Positions 49,909-59,824 are shown, numbered from the stretch's first letter. The stretch is 64,000 nucleotides of DNA from Chitinophaga niabensis (GCF_900129465.1 NZ_FSRA01000001.1:2730482-2794481), one strand, 5' to 3'. Made by a program: numbers and translations. The notes: generated from the sequence alone by a model not told the origin.

Positions 49909-52314
49909 CTATTTAGCGTCCTTCACATAAGTATTCAACCATTGCGTTTGCTCCCAGAGCAGGTGCAGGAGGTTTTCCTTTGCGGCATAACCATGGCTTT
50001 CAAAAGGCAGCTGCACAAAACGAACCGTGCCACCATGCCCTTTTACAGCATTATATAACCGTTCACTCTGGATCGGGAATGTACCGGGGTTGTTATCCAT
50101 TTCACCATGTATTAACAATAAGGGCGTTTTGATCTTATCTGCAAAACTGAAAGGGCTCATATTAAAATAGACCTCAGGCGCCTGCCAGTAAGTACGTTCC
50201 TCTGCCTGGAAACCGAATGGTGTTAAGGTACGGTTATATGCACCGCTCCGGGCAATACCAGCCTTGAACAGTTTCGTGTGGGCGAGCAGGTTAGCCGTCA
50301 TGAAAGCGCCATAACTATGGCCACCTACCGCTACCCTGTTACTATCTCCCACCCCCATCTTAGCAAGGGCCTGGATAGCTGCATGTGCGTTGAGATAAAG
50401 CTGGGGAATGAAATTATCATTCGGTTCTTTATTTCCTTCTCCCACAATGGGCATTTCCGCATTGTCCAGAATGGCATATCCCTGTGTAACCCAGGGAATA
50501 GGGCCACCATAACCCACACGGGTGAACGTATACCTGGAACCTCTTACCTGTGCGGCATCTGCGGCAGACTTATACTCACGGGGATAAGCCCAGATCAGTA
50601 CCGGTAAGGGACCATCTTTCTTTGCATCGTATCCTTTGGGCAGATAAAGATCGCCGGTAAGGTCTACACCATCTGCTCTTTTGTAGGAGATCTTTTGTTT
50701 GGATACTCCTTCCATGGCTTTATACGGATTGGTGAAATCAGTGATGGGCGTACCGATCAGCGAACGTTTCTTCAGGTCACGGATATAATAGTTGGGAGCC
50801 TCCGTCTGGCTTTCCCGGGAAGTAAGCATGATCAGCTTTTCTGCGTCCAGTACATCCACTACTGTTTCATAGAAGGGTGCCTGGCAACGCCAGAGGATAT
50901 TGCCTTTACCAGTTTTGAGGTTATAGCTTTGCACAAAGGGCAGGTCTCCTTCAGGGGAAGAACCCTGTGAACGCAGCAGCAGCTCTCCGTTCTTTTGCAC
51001 AAAGAGTACCGGCCTGTCGTATTGATTACGGATGGTTACAGGTGAACCTATTTCACTGTAAGCATCATTACTGCTTTTTTCAAAAAGGGAATCCAGTTTG
51101 CCGGTTTCGGAGTTATAGATACTGATGCGTTCTCTCCGGTCAGCAAATAAAGATTCATATACCAGTGCCAGTTGTTTTGTTCCCCATACTACGTTATCGA
51201 AGCGGCGTTTGGTACGGAAGAGTTCTTTTGGTGCTGCTTCTGTAACAGCATCCACAGCCAGCACTGCGTCGCGGAACTCCGCTTTCTTACGGCCCAGCCC
51301 TTCATCTAATGCTTTTACATAAATAATAGTATGCGGCTCGTCTGCTTTCCAGGAAAAATTACGCGGCGTGTTCTCCACATCATCGAAACCAATGGGCGCG
51401 CCTTCTGTGGAAGGGTTCTTAGCGAGGGTCTTTACCGTATTCCCCTGCAGGTCTGTTATGGTAATGGTATGCGGAAAACCGAAGGCGGTAACGAGGTAAG
51501 AGAAGGGTTTCTCCACCTGGCGTACCAGCAGGTATTGTTTATCCGGCGATACGGAATAGCCCTGATAAATACCGGGTTTGCCTATTGGTTTTTCTGATTG
51601 CAGATCGTTGATCACCAGTTGCGCATTGGTCATATAAGCGAACAATTGTTCGTCATACGGACTTTTGATCAGGTCCTGGTAAGTACGGGAAGCAGCGCTT
51701 TTGCCTTTGCTCTCCTGTACAACAGGCCCTTTGGGAGCAGCAGGCGCAACAGGTAAAGCCCCTGTTCCGGCAGGCACTGTTTTATACAACAGGCGGTTGT
51801 TATCTACCCAGGTGAATGATTGGCCAAGGGCCGTGTTCAAAGCTGCCTGGTTTACTTTCCGGGCTGCTTTGGTGGCGATATCTATTACATAAAGGTCTAT
51901 GCGGTCGTTAAGCGTGTTCGTAAATGCGGCGAGCTTACCATCCGGGCTCCAGGTGACCTGGAAACCGCGGAACTCCTGTGGCAGGCCTGTAATAGGGAAC
52001 AGCTCTTTGGTTTTGATGTTCTTCAACTGATAGCCTGCATTGTATACCACGCGGCTGGGGCCAAAGTTGCGGGGATTGAGGCGCAGCCCTGCAATACGCA
52101 ATTCAGGCTGTGCGAGCTCTTCCACGGTAGGATAGGAATTACGGTCTATGAGTATCATCCACTCTCCTTTCTTGTCCACACTCACAGCAGGTAAAGGTTT
52201 TGCCAGCAACAGCTCCTCTATTACAGCCGGAGGGCGCTGGTAGGTAACATTATCCTGGCCATAGGCAATAGTAGTGGCCAGCAGGCTTAGTGCAAATAGT
52301 GTTGTTCTCATCAT
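49909..52314 (-). CDS. S9-family serine peptidase (prolyl oligopeptidase/acylaminoacyl-peptidase type), secreted
   Basis: 801 residues with a signal peptide (MMRTTLFALSLLATTIAYG). A beta-propeller N-terminal region holds TolB-like blades (FQVTWSPDGKLAAFT), and the C-terminal alpha/beta hydrolase carries the nucleophile in GGHSYGAFM, Asp in LLLIHGEMDNNPG and His in ESHGYAAKE. It cleaves short peptides, probably in the periplasm. It lies 16 bp after the response regulator gene and is the last gene of the two-component cluster, so it may be under its control. Confidence 0.92.
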   Translation of the reverse strand: MMRTTLFALSLLATTIAYGQDNVTYQRPPAVIEELLLAKPLPAVSVDKKGEWMILIDRNSYPTVEELAQPELRIAGLRLNPRNFGPSRVVYNAGYQLKNIKTKELFPITGLPQEFRGFQVTWSPDGKLAAFTNTLNDRIDLYVIDIATKAARKVNQAALNTALGQSFTWVDNNRLLYKTVPAGTGALPVAPAAPKGPVVQESKGKSAASRTYQDLIKSPYDEQLFAYMTNAQLVINDLQSEKPIGKPGIYQGYSVSPDKQYLLVRQVEKPFSYLVTAFGFPHTITITDLQGNTVKTLAKNPSTEGAPIGFDDVENTPRNFSWKADEPHTIIYVKALDEGLGRKKAEFRDAVLAVDAVTEAAPKELFRTKRRFDNVVWGTKQLALVYESLFADRRERISIYNSETGKLDSLFEKSSNDAYSEIGSPVTIRNQYDRPVLFVQKNGELLLRSQGSSPEGDLPFVQSYNLKTGKGNILWRCQAPFYETVVDVLDAEKLIMLTSRESQTEAPNYYIRDLKKRSLIGTPITDFTNPYKAMEGVSKQKISYKRADGVDLTGDLYLPKGYDAKKDGPLPVLIWAYPREYKSAADAAQVRGSRYTFTRVGYGGPIPWVTQGYAILDNAEMPIVGEGNKEPNDNFIPQLYLNAHAAIQALAKMGVGDSNRVAVGGHSYGAFMTANLLAHTKLFKAGIARSGAYNRTLTPFGFQAEERTYWQAPEVYFNMSPFSFADKIKTPLLLIHGEMDNNPGTFPIQSERLYNAVKGHGGTVRFVQLPFESHGYAAKENLLHLLWEQTQWLNTYVKDAK

Positions 52315-52330
52315 GTAAAATTGGATTTAT

Positions 52331-52999
52331 CTAAAGCAGGTCTTCTTCTTTGATCAGGTTGTTCTTAAGGGCATACATCACTACGCCGGCGGTATTGCGC
52401 ACGTTCATCTTCTCCAGGATCCTGGTGCGGTATCCTTCTACGGTGCGTTTGCTTAAAAAGATCTTATCACCTATCTGCTGGGCAGTGTACTGCAGGCAGA
52501 TCAGCTGAATGATCTCCTGTTCCCGTTCCGTAAAGGAGATCTGTTCCTTGTGTTTATAGGGATTGAATTTGCTCTTGGCGATCATGCCGGCCAGTTTGGC
52601 GGAGGTGCTTTTGCAGTAATACACCCTGTCCTCATACACATTGGCAATGGCGTCCAAGATCTCCTGTTTGTCTGCATTCTTGAGCAGGTATCCCTTTGCG
52701 CCGGCTTCCAGCATTTCAACGATCTGGTTCTCTTCGTCGAACATTGAAAGTGCAATGATGCGCGCATCCGGCTGGAGGCGGATCATTTCCCTTGTGGCGG
52801 TAATACCGTCCATGCGGGGCATCTTAATATCCGTCATCACCACATCCGGTTTCTCCCGGGCTACTACTTCCAGTAATTCCCGGCCATCTCCGGCCTGGCC
52901 AACGAGGGTAATATTTTCCTGGCGGGAAAGCATCAGTGCCAACCCGTCTAAAAAAATTTCGTGATCATCAGCCACTACAAGGCGGATATCGTAATTCAT
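52331..52999 (-). CDS. NarL/LuxR-family response regulator
   Basis: 222 residues from the ATG at 52999 (MNYDIRLVVADDHEIFLDGL); the frame extends 12 codons upstream without support. The receiver domain has acidic pair Asp11-Asp12 and phospho-acceptor Asp57 (MTDIKMPRMDG). The LuxR HTH is EREQEIIQLICLQYTAQQIG and TVEGYRTRILEKMNV. It is the partner of the histidine kinase whose gene ends 45 bp upstream. Confidence 0.94.
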   Translation of the reverse strand: MNYDIRLVVADDHEIFLDGLALMLSRQENITLVGQAGDGRELLEVVAREKPDVVMTDIKMPRMDGITATREMIRLQPDARIIALSMFDEENQIVEMLEAGAKGYLLKNADKQEILDAIANVYEDRVYYCKSTSAKLAGMIAKSKFNPYKHKEQISFTEREQEIIQLICLQYTAQQIGDKIFLSKRTVEGYRTRILEKMNVRNTAGVVMYALKNNLIKEEDLL

Positions 53000-53044
53000 G
53001 GAGATTATTGCCGGGATTAAAAAAGGTGTGAACAAATATACAAA

Positions 53045-53785
53045 TTATCCCAAAGGTATCCTGAGATAATAATGGGTGCCTTCGCCGGGCACAGAGTGGA
53101 TGCTTACGGATCCATGCATGATGTCCATACGGATCTCCATACTTTTCAGGCCCAGGCCGCGGGAGTTCTGTTTGGCCTTTTCCACGTTGAAGCCTTTGCC
53201 ATTATCCTTTACCAGGATAAGGAGCTCTTTTTCATCCTGGCTGAAACCAATATCCAGCTTAGTGGCATTGGCATGTTTGAGCGTGTTGTGAATGATCTCC
53301 TGGATCACGCGGAAGATGTGAATATCCTTTTCAGGATCGGGAGTGATAGTGTTCACGGCATAAACGTGTACTTCCAGCAGATCGTTATGCCCTATATGGT
53401 TGGTGAATTCTGTGATAGCTTCAATAAGCCCTCTTCTTTCGAGGGTGTTGGGGAGCAGGTCATAAGAGATCTGGCGCATACTGGTGATGATCTCATCTAT
53501 ATACTTACCTGATTTGGCAATGATCTGTTTATCGCGCGGGTCGGTGACTTCAATGCTCGTCATGTTCAGCTTAACGGTGGAGAGCAATGGACCCAGGCTG
53601 TCGTGCAGGTCTGTGGCAATGCGCTTACGTTCATTTTCAAGTGATTTGATCTCTGCAGTGATGCGTTCCCGTTGCAGGCGCACATAGCGCCGGTGATACC
53701 GGATAATGGAACCGATAAAGAAAGTGATGATCACTGCCAGCAGTGAAGATAATAGTGCGGTTATATCATATATCCTATCTTCCAT
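53045..53785 (-). CDS. Sensor histidine kinase (HisKA_3/NarX-like)
   Basis: 246 residues from the ATG at 53785; a GTG at 53797 would add four residues. One membrane helix (about 8-28) is followed by the dimerisation helix with the phospho-acceptor His61 in RIATDLHDSLGPLL. The ATPase domain has an N box IIHNTLKHANAT, D box DNGKGF and G box SRGLGLKSM. No extracytoplasmic sensor domain is present, so input may come from the two small membrane proteins encoded just upstream. Confidence 0.93.
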   Translation of the reverse strand: MEDRIYDITALLSSLLAVIITFFIGSIIRYHRRYVRLQRERITAEIKSLENERKRIATDLHDSLGPLLSTVKLNMTSIEVTDPRDKQIIAKSGKYIDEIITSMRQISYDLLPNTLERRGLIEAITEFTNHIGHNDLLEVHVYAVNTITPDPEKDIHIFRVIQEIIHNTLKHANATKLDIGFSQDEKELLILVKDNGKGFNVEKAKQNSRGLGLKSMEIRMDIMHGSVSIHSVPGEGTHYYLRIPLG

Positions 53786-53797
53786 GGGGTGAAACAC

Positions 53798-54463
53798 TTA
53801 CGCTTTGAAACGCTTGGAAAAGTAATAGTCGTCCCTTACGGGGATAAACCAGACGGCTATTGCATAAACAATATTAACGAAAGCATTGATAAAAGCGAAG
53901 AGGTTAAAGATATTCCTGGATACTCTTGAATTATCTGGGTCTATTAACAGGAAACCTTCCGTGATCACGCTGTAGACGCCCATGATGATAAGGCCTATAC
54001 AGATCAGGAACTTAGCATTCCTGAAGAGGTTACCGCCGAACGCGGCGATCAGTGAATTGATCTCATTTATGGATAAAAGCACTGTTACCAGGGAATATAA
54101 CATTACAAAATAAGAGGAGAAGCCATCTGCCAGGAGGCCCATATAGAGGTTTTCAAATACCCATACCACACAATAGATAATAGCGAGGAAGATCATTAAC
54201 CTGGGGCGTTTCTTGAGAAAGCCCCAGGTGTAAAAAAGATAGAGGATCACACCAGCTTCCAGCAATGTATAGATATTACTGGTGATGGCATTGCTTTTAG
54301 TCAGCCTGATGCTTACTTCACTCACCACTTCCGAGGTTAACGCCAATAGAAGGAGGAGTAAAAAGGGCTGATAGCTGGCACGTATACGGTGCATGCGTAT
54401 CAACCCCAAGATCATTGGGAATATGATGGTAAAACTAAGTAACTGGGTAACAGTATTGGACAT
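53798..54463 (-). CDS. Multi-pass membrane protein of unknown function
   Basis: 221 residues from the ATG at 54463; an upstream ATG at 54514 would overlap the previous gene by 37 bp. About six or seven hydrophobic helices (for example FLLLLLLALTSEVVSEVSI, KFLICIGLIIMGVYSVITEG, IVYAIAVWFIPV). I do not recognise a family. It ends 12 bp before the histidine kinase start, so it is likely a sensory partner of that sensor-less kinase (inference). Confidence 0.72.
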   Translation of the reverse strand: MSNTVTQLLSFTIIFPMILGLIRMHRIRASYQPFLLLLLLALTSEVVSEVSIRLTKSNAITSNIYTLLEAGVILYLFYTWGFLKKRPRLMIFLAIIYCVVWVFENLYMGLLADGFSSYFVMLYSLVTVLLSINEINSLIAAFGGNLFRNAKFLICIGLIIMGVYSVITEGFLLIDPDNSRVSRNIFNLFAFINAFVNIVYAIAVWFIPVRDDYYFSKRFKA

Positions 54464-54477
54464 TGATCCGGGGATTA

Positions 54478-55020
54478 TTAGGGTAGCGTTGCGAGCGGAC
54501 TTCCGAAATCGCATGAATGGGGGCAGCGGTGACCGCGTTCAATAGCGTCTTCACCGCCAAGGCCGCTTGTATCCAGGTCCTGCGCATAGGCGGTACTTAC
54601 GCCCGGAATCCAGAAATTGTTCTGTGCAAACAGTTTGCCGCGGAGGTCTTTACCGGCTGCGTCAACAGGTACCAGTACAAACACCACTTCCCGTTCCCTG
54701 TTGAGGCCCAGGTAAACACGGATGCCATCTGCGCCTTTTTTGTTGAGCATTGCGCCGATAGCGTCTTTATTGAATAATTCGCAAACAGGCAGTTTAAAGC
54801 TGGTGGAGAGGTAGGAAGAATCTTTCAGCTGCGCCTGCAATTCATCTTTAGCCTTGTCAAATGCATGCGTATAGTCGCGGGCATCCTTCATGGTAATAAT
54901 GTGTTCTTTTGCTCTCTCCCTGTCCACAGGAATGCCTCCGCCGCGGCCGAATTCCCTGTAAATGAGCAGTATCAGTAGTAAAAGGATAATAATCCAGGGC
55001 ACTGATTGTGATCTTTTCAT
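54478..55020 (-). CDS. Membrane-anchored protein of unknown function
   Basis: 180 residues from the ATG at 55020 (a second ATG at 55026 is equally possible). One N-terminal helix (VPWIIILLLLILLIYREF) is followed by an extracytoplasmic domain with LPVCELFNKDAIGAML. A beta strand pair (EREVVFVLVPVDAAG) and a Cys/His-containing tail (ERGHRCPHSCDFGSPL) follow. No family recognised. It is the first gene of the cluster with the unknown membrane protein, the kinase, the regulator and the peptidase. Confidence 0.68.
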   Translation of the reverse strand: MKRSQSVPWIIILLLLILLIYREFGRGGGIPVDRERAKEHIITMKDARDYTHAFDKAKDELQAQLKDSSYLSTSFKLPVCELFNKDAIGAMLNKKGADGIRVYLGLNREREVVFVLVPVDAAGKDLRGKLFAQNNFWIPGVSTAYAQDLDTSGLGGEDAIERGHRCPHSCDFGSPLATLP

Positions 55021-55213
55021 AACCATTGTGTTTTTTATGTGAGTAAATGCAAGGTAATACAGCGATTACATGTTCGGGCAAGTAGAACTTCCCGAAAAAA
55101 AGGGTATAAATACTTATTTGAATCTGGGAACCTTTGGGTGGGTGAACTGGATGACGATATACCGCTACAAGTTATGAAATTTCCTTAACTTGTACATTCA
55201 CAAAGCCCTAGCC

Positions 55214-55807
55214 ATGAAAAAGGTAGATGATTACATCGCCAGATCTGCCCCTTTTGCACAGCCCATCCTTGAACATTTACGGGAACTCGTCTACAAAGCC
55301 TGTCCGCATGCGGAGGAAACTATTAAATGGGGCATGCCCATCTTTGAAACTTATGGCGCTAATATGTGCAGTATGGCCGCCTTTAAGCAGCATTGCGCTT
55401 TTGGCTTCTGGAAGGCTTCCCTGCTGGAGGACAAGCAGGGGATCCTGCAGGCGGCGGAAAATGCTATGGGGAGTTTAGGCCGGATCACTTCCCTGGAAGA
55501 CCTGCCTTCTGAGAAGATCCTGATCTCCTACCTGCGGGAAGCGGATGCGCTGAACAGGGATAATATCAAAGTGCCTAAGGTACCTAAGGAGAAAAAGGAA
55601 CTGGTAACACCCAGGGAACTGGCGGCTGCACTGAAGAAGAATAAAGCAGCTACGAAGGTGTTTGATGCTTTTAGCTATTCCTGCAAAAAGGAATACATTG
55701 ACTGGATAGATGAGGCGAAGACGGAGGCTACGAAGCTTAAGCGGGTGGCTACCGCAATAGAGTGGATTGCTGAGGGGAAGGACAGGAACTGGAAATATAA
55801 GAAGTAA
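55214..55807 (+). CDS. YdeI/OmpD-associated-family protein with DUF1801-type domain
   Basis: 197 residues from the ATG at 55214; an upstream TTG at 55190 is less likely. The N-terminal DUF1801-like domain (PHAEETIKWGMPIFETYG, AFKQHCAFGFWKA) is followed by a C-terminal YdeI helical part (PRELAAALKKNKAATKVFDA, YIDWIDEAKTEATKLKRVA). YdeI proteins are linked by name to OmpD and polymyxin resistance in Salmonella but their chemistry is unknown. Single gene, convergent with the phospholipase gene. Confidence 0.85.
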   Translation: MKKVDDYIARSAPFAQPILEHLRELVYKACPHAEETIKWGMPIFETYGANMCSMAAFKQHCAFGFWKASLLEDKQGILQAAENAMGSLGRITSLEDLPSEKILISYLREADALNRDNIKVPKVPKEKKELVTPRELAAALKKNKAATKVFDAFSYSCKKEYIDWIDEAKTEATKLKRVATAIEWIAEGKDRNWKYKK

Positions 55808-55813
55808 ATAAAA

Positions 55814-55839
55814 ATCCCGGCAACGTATGTTACCGGGAT
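55814..55839 (-). terminator. Intrinsic terminator of the phospholipase C gene
   Basis: atcccggcaac (55814-55824) pairs with gttaccgggat (55829-55839) with one mismatch, and is followed on the minus strand by tttttattta. It lies 6 bp after the phospholipase stop and 6 bp after the convergent stop. Confidence 0.75.
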
Positions 55840-55845
55840 AATATC

Positions 55846-58230
55846 CTAAACAGTTCTTCCCATCAAAGGATCACTGAACGCAGGCTTCCCGGTTTCCACA
55901 TGCCCTGCATATCTTCTCGCAAATCCTTTTGCACCTTGTACCGTTATTAAGAGGTCATACCAACCAAAGCTGGTATCCAGCGTCAATGGCACGGAAGCTT
56001 TCTTTCCTGCTGCTACTTTCACTTCGCGTGATTTACCTTTATAAGACACATCTTTGATCTCTACGGTATAGGTTTCCTTACCATGATTATTAAAGTTCAG
56101 TACCGCATTGTCCAATGTTACATCTAAGCGCGGATCATTTTCATCACCCTTTATTTCCCTGTAAAAACCATTAGGGCCGTATACATTCAGCGCATAAGCA
56201 GCAGCATCCCATTCATCTGTTAAAACATCACCTGCTTTTACAGCGTAATTGCGAATACCTTTCCCGTAGACTGTAAACGGCGCACCTGCCGCCTTTTTGC
56301 CAAAGAGGGTGTTATCCGCTTTCAAACGCAGCACCACTTTTTTACGATCGGCACTCAGCTTTGCATCTGCAGATAACTGGTAAGGAATAGCGCAGGAAGG
56401 CCTGATACCCGGCTCCTGTTGCGGCATGATGGCAGACAGCGGGCCGGCTATTTCCTGTGGTGAAAGGAGCTTATAATTAGCAGGCGGTGCTTTGAACTTC
56501 GCTTTGTGTACACTTTCAATGAAGGCTTCTTTGTTCAATGCCGCAGGACTTTCTATCTTCTCTCCGTTATAAGGCCTGAATACGGAAGTAAGGTCTCCGC
56601 AAACAGTACGCCTCCAGGCGGTGATATTTTCAGATGCTATTTTCTTTTTCAGTTTATGAGACAGGAAGGTTTCCAGGAACTGCAGATCAGAAGTATGATC
56701 AAACACCTGTGAGTTCACAAATCCTCCGCGGCTCCAGGGAGAAGCTACTACCATCGGCACGCGGTACCCCAGGCCAATCGCGCTTTCTCTTGCGCCTCTT
56801 TTTTCCTGTGCAGCAAACGTTACATACTCTACCGAAGGGTCTATACCTGCTGATACTTTACCCGCATCTGCTTTACCGGGTGTTGGCGGTACAAAAGGTG
56901 GCACGTGATCAAAGTAACCATCGTTCTCATCATAAGTGAGGATGAAGATGGTTTTCTTCCATACTTCCGGGTTCTGTGTGAGGATGTCCATCACTTCGGA
57001 GAGGTACCAGGCCCCATACCAGGGAGCGCCCGGGTGGTCTGAGAAATTCTCCGGCGCTACGATCCAGGATACTGCCGGTAATTCACCTTTCTTCACATCT
57101 TCACGGAACTGGTGCAGGATATCTCCCTTGGGTAACTGCACTTCCCGTTCTGTAGCACCATCATTATATTTCAATGTACTCAGGGAATGATAGTCAGGAT
57201 CATTCCTGTTAGTGGTGAATGCTTTTTTATGCAGGTGCTGTTCTTTCTGCGGCAGGGTATCGAAAGGTTTTTGTGTTACCTTTTCTATCACCTTCTTTGC
57301 ATATTCGAGGTATGTTTTTTTACGTTTGAGTGCTGCTTCGTCTTTTTCTTTTTCGATCTCTGCCGGTAATGTTTCCAGCAACTTCTTCAGGTATTGAACA
57401 TGCGGTTCGTAATAGTCCACATGATATTGCGTGAACCATTCAATGGAGTTATCTGTGAAGTTGGCCAGCCAGGCATCTTCTTCCCCTTCAAGACCAACGC
57501 CCACACTGATCTCGTTCTGGTAGATCTTCCAGGAAACATTGTTTTCTTCCAGCACTTCCGGGAAAGTTTTCCAGCTGGCTTCTTTGCCGTAATCCACATC
57601 TGAATTGTATACGTTCGCTTTTGCGCCGGCGTTCATTTCATGGCGGATGGTGCCCGTCCAGAAGTACAGCCGGTTAGGTGTGGTGCCGGTCAGGGAAGAG
57701 CAGAAATGCTGGTCGCATACGGTGAAGGCATCTGCGAGTGCATAGTAGAAAGGAATATCTTCCCTGTTATAGTAGCCCATGGTAAGGGGCATGTGTTTAT
57801 ATTCTTTATGGCCTGAACTTTTCACATCCAGCCACCTGTTGTATTTGCCGTCGTTGCGGGCATCTACCTGGTCTGCCCAGGAATGCGGCAGGGAACTCAT
57901 CCAGGTAGCTTTGGTATCAAAGATGTTCAGGCGGAAGGGAGCATAGGTTTCTCCTGCACTATTACTTTGCAGGAATACGGAATGGCCATTTTCCAGCTTA
58001 ATGGCCCTGGGATCATTGTAACCTCTTACGCCTTTCAGGGTACCGAAGCAATGATCAAATGAACGATTCTCCTGCATGAGGAACACTACATGTTCAGCAT
58101 CCAGGTAACTGCTGCCAGGGGCGGGATTGATGGCCAGCGCTCTTTGAATGGTTTCGGGCAGGATGTTGGCTAATCCGCCTGCGCCTGACAACAGGGCTGC
58201 TTTGCGTAAAAATTCTCGTCTCGTATCCAT
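55846..58230 (-). CDS. Phosphocholine-specific phospholipase C (Tat-exported)
   Basis: 794 residues. A twin-arginine leader (MDTRREFLRKAALLSGAGGL) precedes the phosphoesterase domain. Metal- and substrate-binding motifs are LMQENRSFDHCFGTLKGVRG near residue 50 and LTYDENDGYFDHVPPF, with a C-terminal pair of DUF756-like beta domains. By family (PlcN/PlcH) it hydrolyses phosphatidylcholine or sphingomyelin headgroups in the periplasm after folded export. Length is normal. Single gene with its own terminator. Confidence 0.92.
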   Translation of the reverse strand: MDTRREFLRKAALLSGAGGLANILPETIQRALAINPAPGSSYLDAEHVVFLMQENRSFDHCFGTLKGVRGYNDPRAIKLENGHSVFLQSNSAGETYAPFRLNIFDTKATWMSSLPHSWADQVDARNDGKYNRWLDVKSSGHKEYKHMPLTMGYYNREDIPFYYALADAFTVCDQHFCSSLTGTTPNRLYFWTGTIRHEMNAGAKANVYNSDVDYGKEASWKTFPEVLEENNVSWKIYQNEISVGVGLEGEEDAWLANFTDNSIEWFTQYHVDYYEPHVQYLKKLLETLPAEIEKEKDEAALKRKKTYLEYAKKVIEKVTQKPFDTLPQKEQHLHKKAFTTNRNDPDYHSLSTLKYNDGATEREVQLPKGDILHQFREDVKKGELPAVSWIVAPENFSDHPGAPWYGAWYLSEVMDILTQNPEVWKKTIFILTYDENDGYFDHVPPFVPPTPGKADAGKVSAGIDPSVEYVTFAAQEKRGARESAIGLGYRVPMVVASPWSRGGFVNSQVFDHTSDLQFLETFLSHKLKKKIASENITAWRRTVCGDLTSVFRPYNGEKIESPAALNKEAFIESVHKAKFKAPPANYKLLSPQEIAGPLSAIMPQQEPGIRPSCAIPYQLSADAKLSADRKKVVLRLKADNTLFGKKAAGAPFTVYGKGIRNYAVKAGDVLTDEWDAAAYALNVYGPNGFYREIKGDENDPRLDVTLDNAVLNFNNHGKETYTVEIKDVSYKGKSREVKVAAGKKASVPLTLDTSFGWYDLLITVQGAKGFARRYAGHVETGKPAFSDPLMGRTV

Positions 58231-58298
58231 AAAGCCAAAATAGCAATATTTCCCGAATGGCCGGAGGGGATAAGATTAAATCCTGATTAAAAGAAGAA

Positions 58299-58322
58299 GG
58301 GCTGACACTTAGGTGCCAGCCC
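58299..58322 (-). terminator. Intrinsic terminator of the PL6 lyase gene
   Basis: gggctgacac (58299-58308) and gtgccagccc (58313-58322) form a stem with one mismatch and a 4-nt loop, followed on the minus strand by cttcttcttttaatc. It lies about 40 bp after the stop. Confidence 0.7.
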
Positions 58323-58361
58323 TTGCAGGTCATTTATTTTGTGTTGCAACCTACACCTGTT

Positions 58362-59750
58362 TTATTTTGCATTGCATCCTACATCTGCAGGATGAAGCGC
58401 ACGTGCTGTAACAGGTTGTACAGATACTTCATCTGCCCCAAGGTCCAGCGCGCCTTTACGTTCCTGGCCATCCATATCTGCGGTGATACCGGGATATCCT
58501 TCTTTTACTGCATCAATGGCCGGGCTCCCTTTCTGCAGGTGACCATCTTTGGTAAGTTTAGGATCAAAGGTAGTATAACCGGATTCCGGCATTTGCCCTG
58601 CACCTTTGGTATTAAAGATCACATTCCCTTTAAAGGTAGGATTCACATACAGCGGGCCTTGTATACTCATCGCTTCTCCCCCGCCCTGGATAATGTTATA
58701 GGCAATGGTGATAAAAGTAGAACCGATACCTTCCTTGCGTTCTGTACGGGTAATGTTATTCTCATTATTCAGGAGTGTATTGAATGCGATCACTACGCGA
58801 TCAGGACGATCATGACTGGTTAAAGGCGCGCCATCCGCTACTTCCGCACCACCATTCCCTACATTGATAGCAGGTTTGCAGTTTTCAAAATAATTACTGT
58901 AAATGATATGATCATCTCCAAAAATGCGAATGCCGGGGGTGTTGTAGAAATAGTTACCATATACCTTGCAGAAATTACCATGCCTTAAAGTGAACTGCGC
59001 TTTACAATCCCTGATGGTGTTGTAACGGATAGTTACGGCAGAGGATTTAACAGAGAGTAATTCGTTTTCTCCTGCGCAGTTTTCAAACAGGTTGTATTCA
59101 AAGATGCTGTTGCTGGAAGATAAGCTGTAACCGCTCAGCCCGAATTGTACGGCTTCTGCCCCATTCCCTTTCTGCGGAGAAAAGTTATGGAAGTAATTGT
59201 GATGGATCCAGAGCCTTTCAGCGATCTGTTTACCTGTACCTCTTACACCAATGAACTTTCCTAAAGAGTTCTTATCCTGGAAGGTATTGTAATCTACCGT
59301 GTGATCATTACCGATAACGGTGAGATAATTACCTTCTCCTGTGTTGATGAATATATTGCGCGTCCAGCGGCAGAAAGCAGTACCGCCTTCCATCACCGCT
59401 TTATTGGCAGCGTGCGTGAATTTAAACCCTGAAATAACAATCCAGGAAGAAGGGCTTACTATTTTGAAACCTCCTGCACCGGTGATCTCTGCGGCGCCTG
59501 TTCTTTCCGTGGTAATGGTGATGGGCTGCTCCTTTGTTCCGTTCCGGTTAATGGTAATGTCTTCCGTAGTGGTGTAAACACCACTGGCCATTGTGATCAC
59601 ATCTCCGGGTGCGGCGCTGTTAATAGCAGTCTGTAATTCAGCGATGGACCTTACGCGTATTTTTTTGGCTGAGATAGTACCTGCAGCCAGCAGGAAAGTT
59701 AAGAGCATAAGTGCCCTTTTTGCACAGTGTATTGGCAAGCTAGTTATCAT
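58362..59750 (-). CDS. Polysaccharide lyase family 6 (chondroitinase B/alginate lyase-like), secreted
   Basis: 462 residues with a signal peptide (about 1-28, ending ISAKK) and a right-handed parallel beta-helix. The PL6 catalytic pair is present with the same 21-residue spacing as Lys250/Arg271 of chondroitinase B: Lys235 (LLSVKSSA) and Arg256 (FTLRHGN). Calcium-ligand-like residues occur in CAGENELL. The family cleaves alginate or dermatan sulfate by beta-elimination. The substrate here is not resolved. It lies downstream of a small cysteine-containing secreted protein gene. Confidence 0.9.
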   Translation of the reverse strand: MITSLPIHCAKRALMLLTFLLAAGTISAKKIRVRSIAELQTAINSAAPGDVITMASGVYTTTEDITINRNGTKEQPITITTERTGAAEITGAGGFKIVSPSSWIVISGFKFTHAANKAVMEGGTAFCRWTRNIFINTGEGNYLTVIGNDHTVDYNTFQDKNSLGKFIGVRGTGKQIAERLWIHHNYFHNFSPQKGNGAEAVQFGLSGYSLSSSNSIFEYNLFENCAGENELLSVKSSAVTIRYNTIRDCKAQFTLRHGNFCKVYGNYFYNTPGIRIFGDDHIIYSNYFENCKPAINVGNGGAEVADGAPLTSHDRPDRVVIAFNTLLNNENNITRTERKEGIGSTFITIAYNIIQGGGEAMSIQGPLYVNPTFKGNVIFNTKGAGQMPESGYTTFDPKLTKDGHLQKGSPAIDAVKEGYPGITADMDGQERKGALDLGADEVSVQPVTARALHPADVGCNAK

Positions 59751-59790
59751 TGTGGAACCTTTTATTACCGCATAATTACAAAAAGTTCCA

Positions 59791-59824
59791 ATAAAGCCGG
59801 CTAAAAGTTTTTAGCCGGCTTTAT
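59791..59824 (-). terminator. Very strong intrinsic terminator of the small Cys-rich gene
   Basis: A perfect 16-bp stem (59791-59806 with 59809-59824) with a 2-nt apparent loop, T/A-rich at both ends, 4 bp after the stop at 59829. It is the strongest hairpin in the window. Confidence 0.85.
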
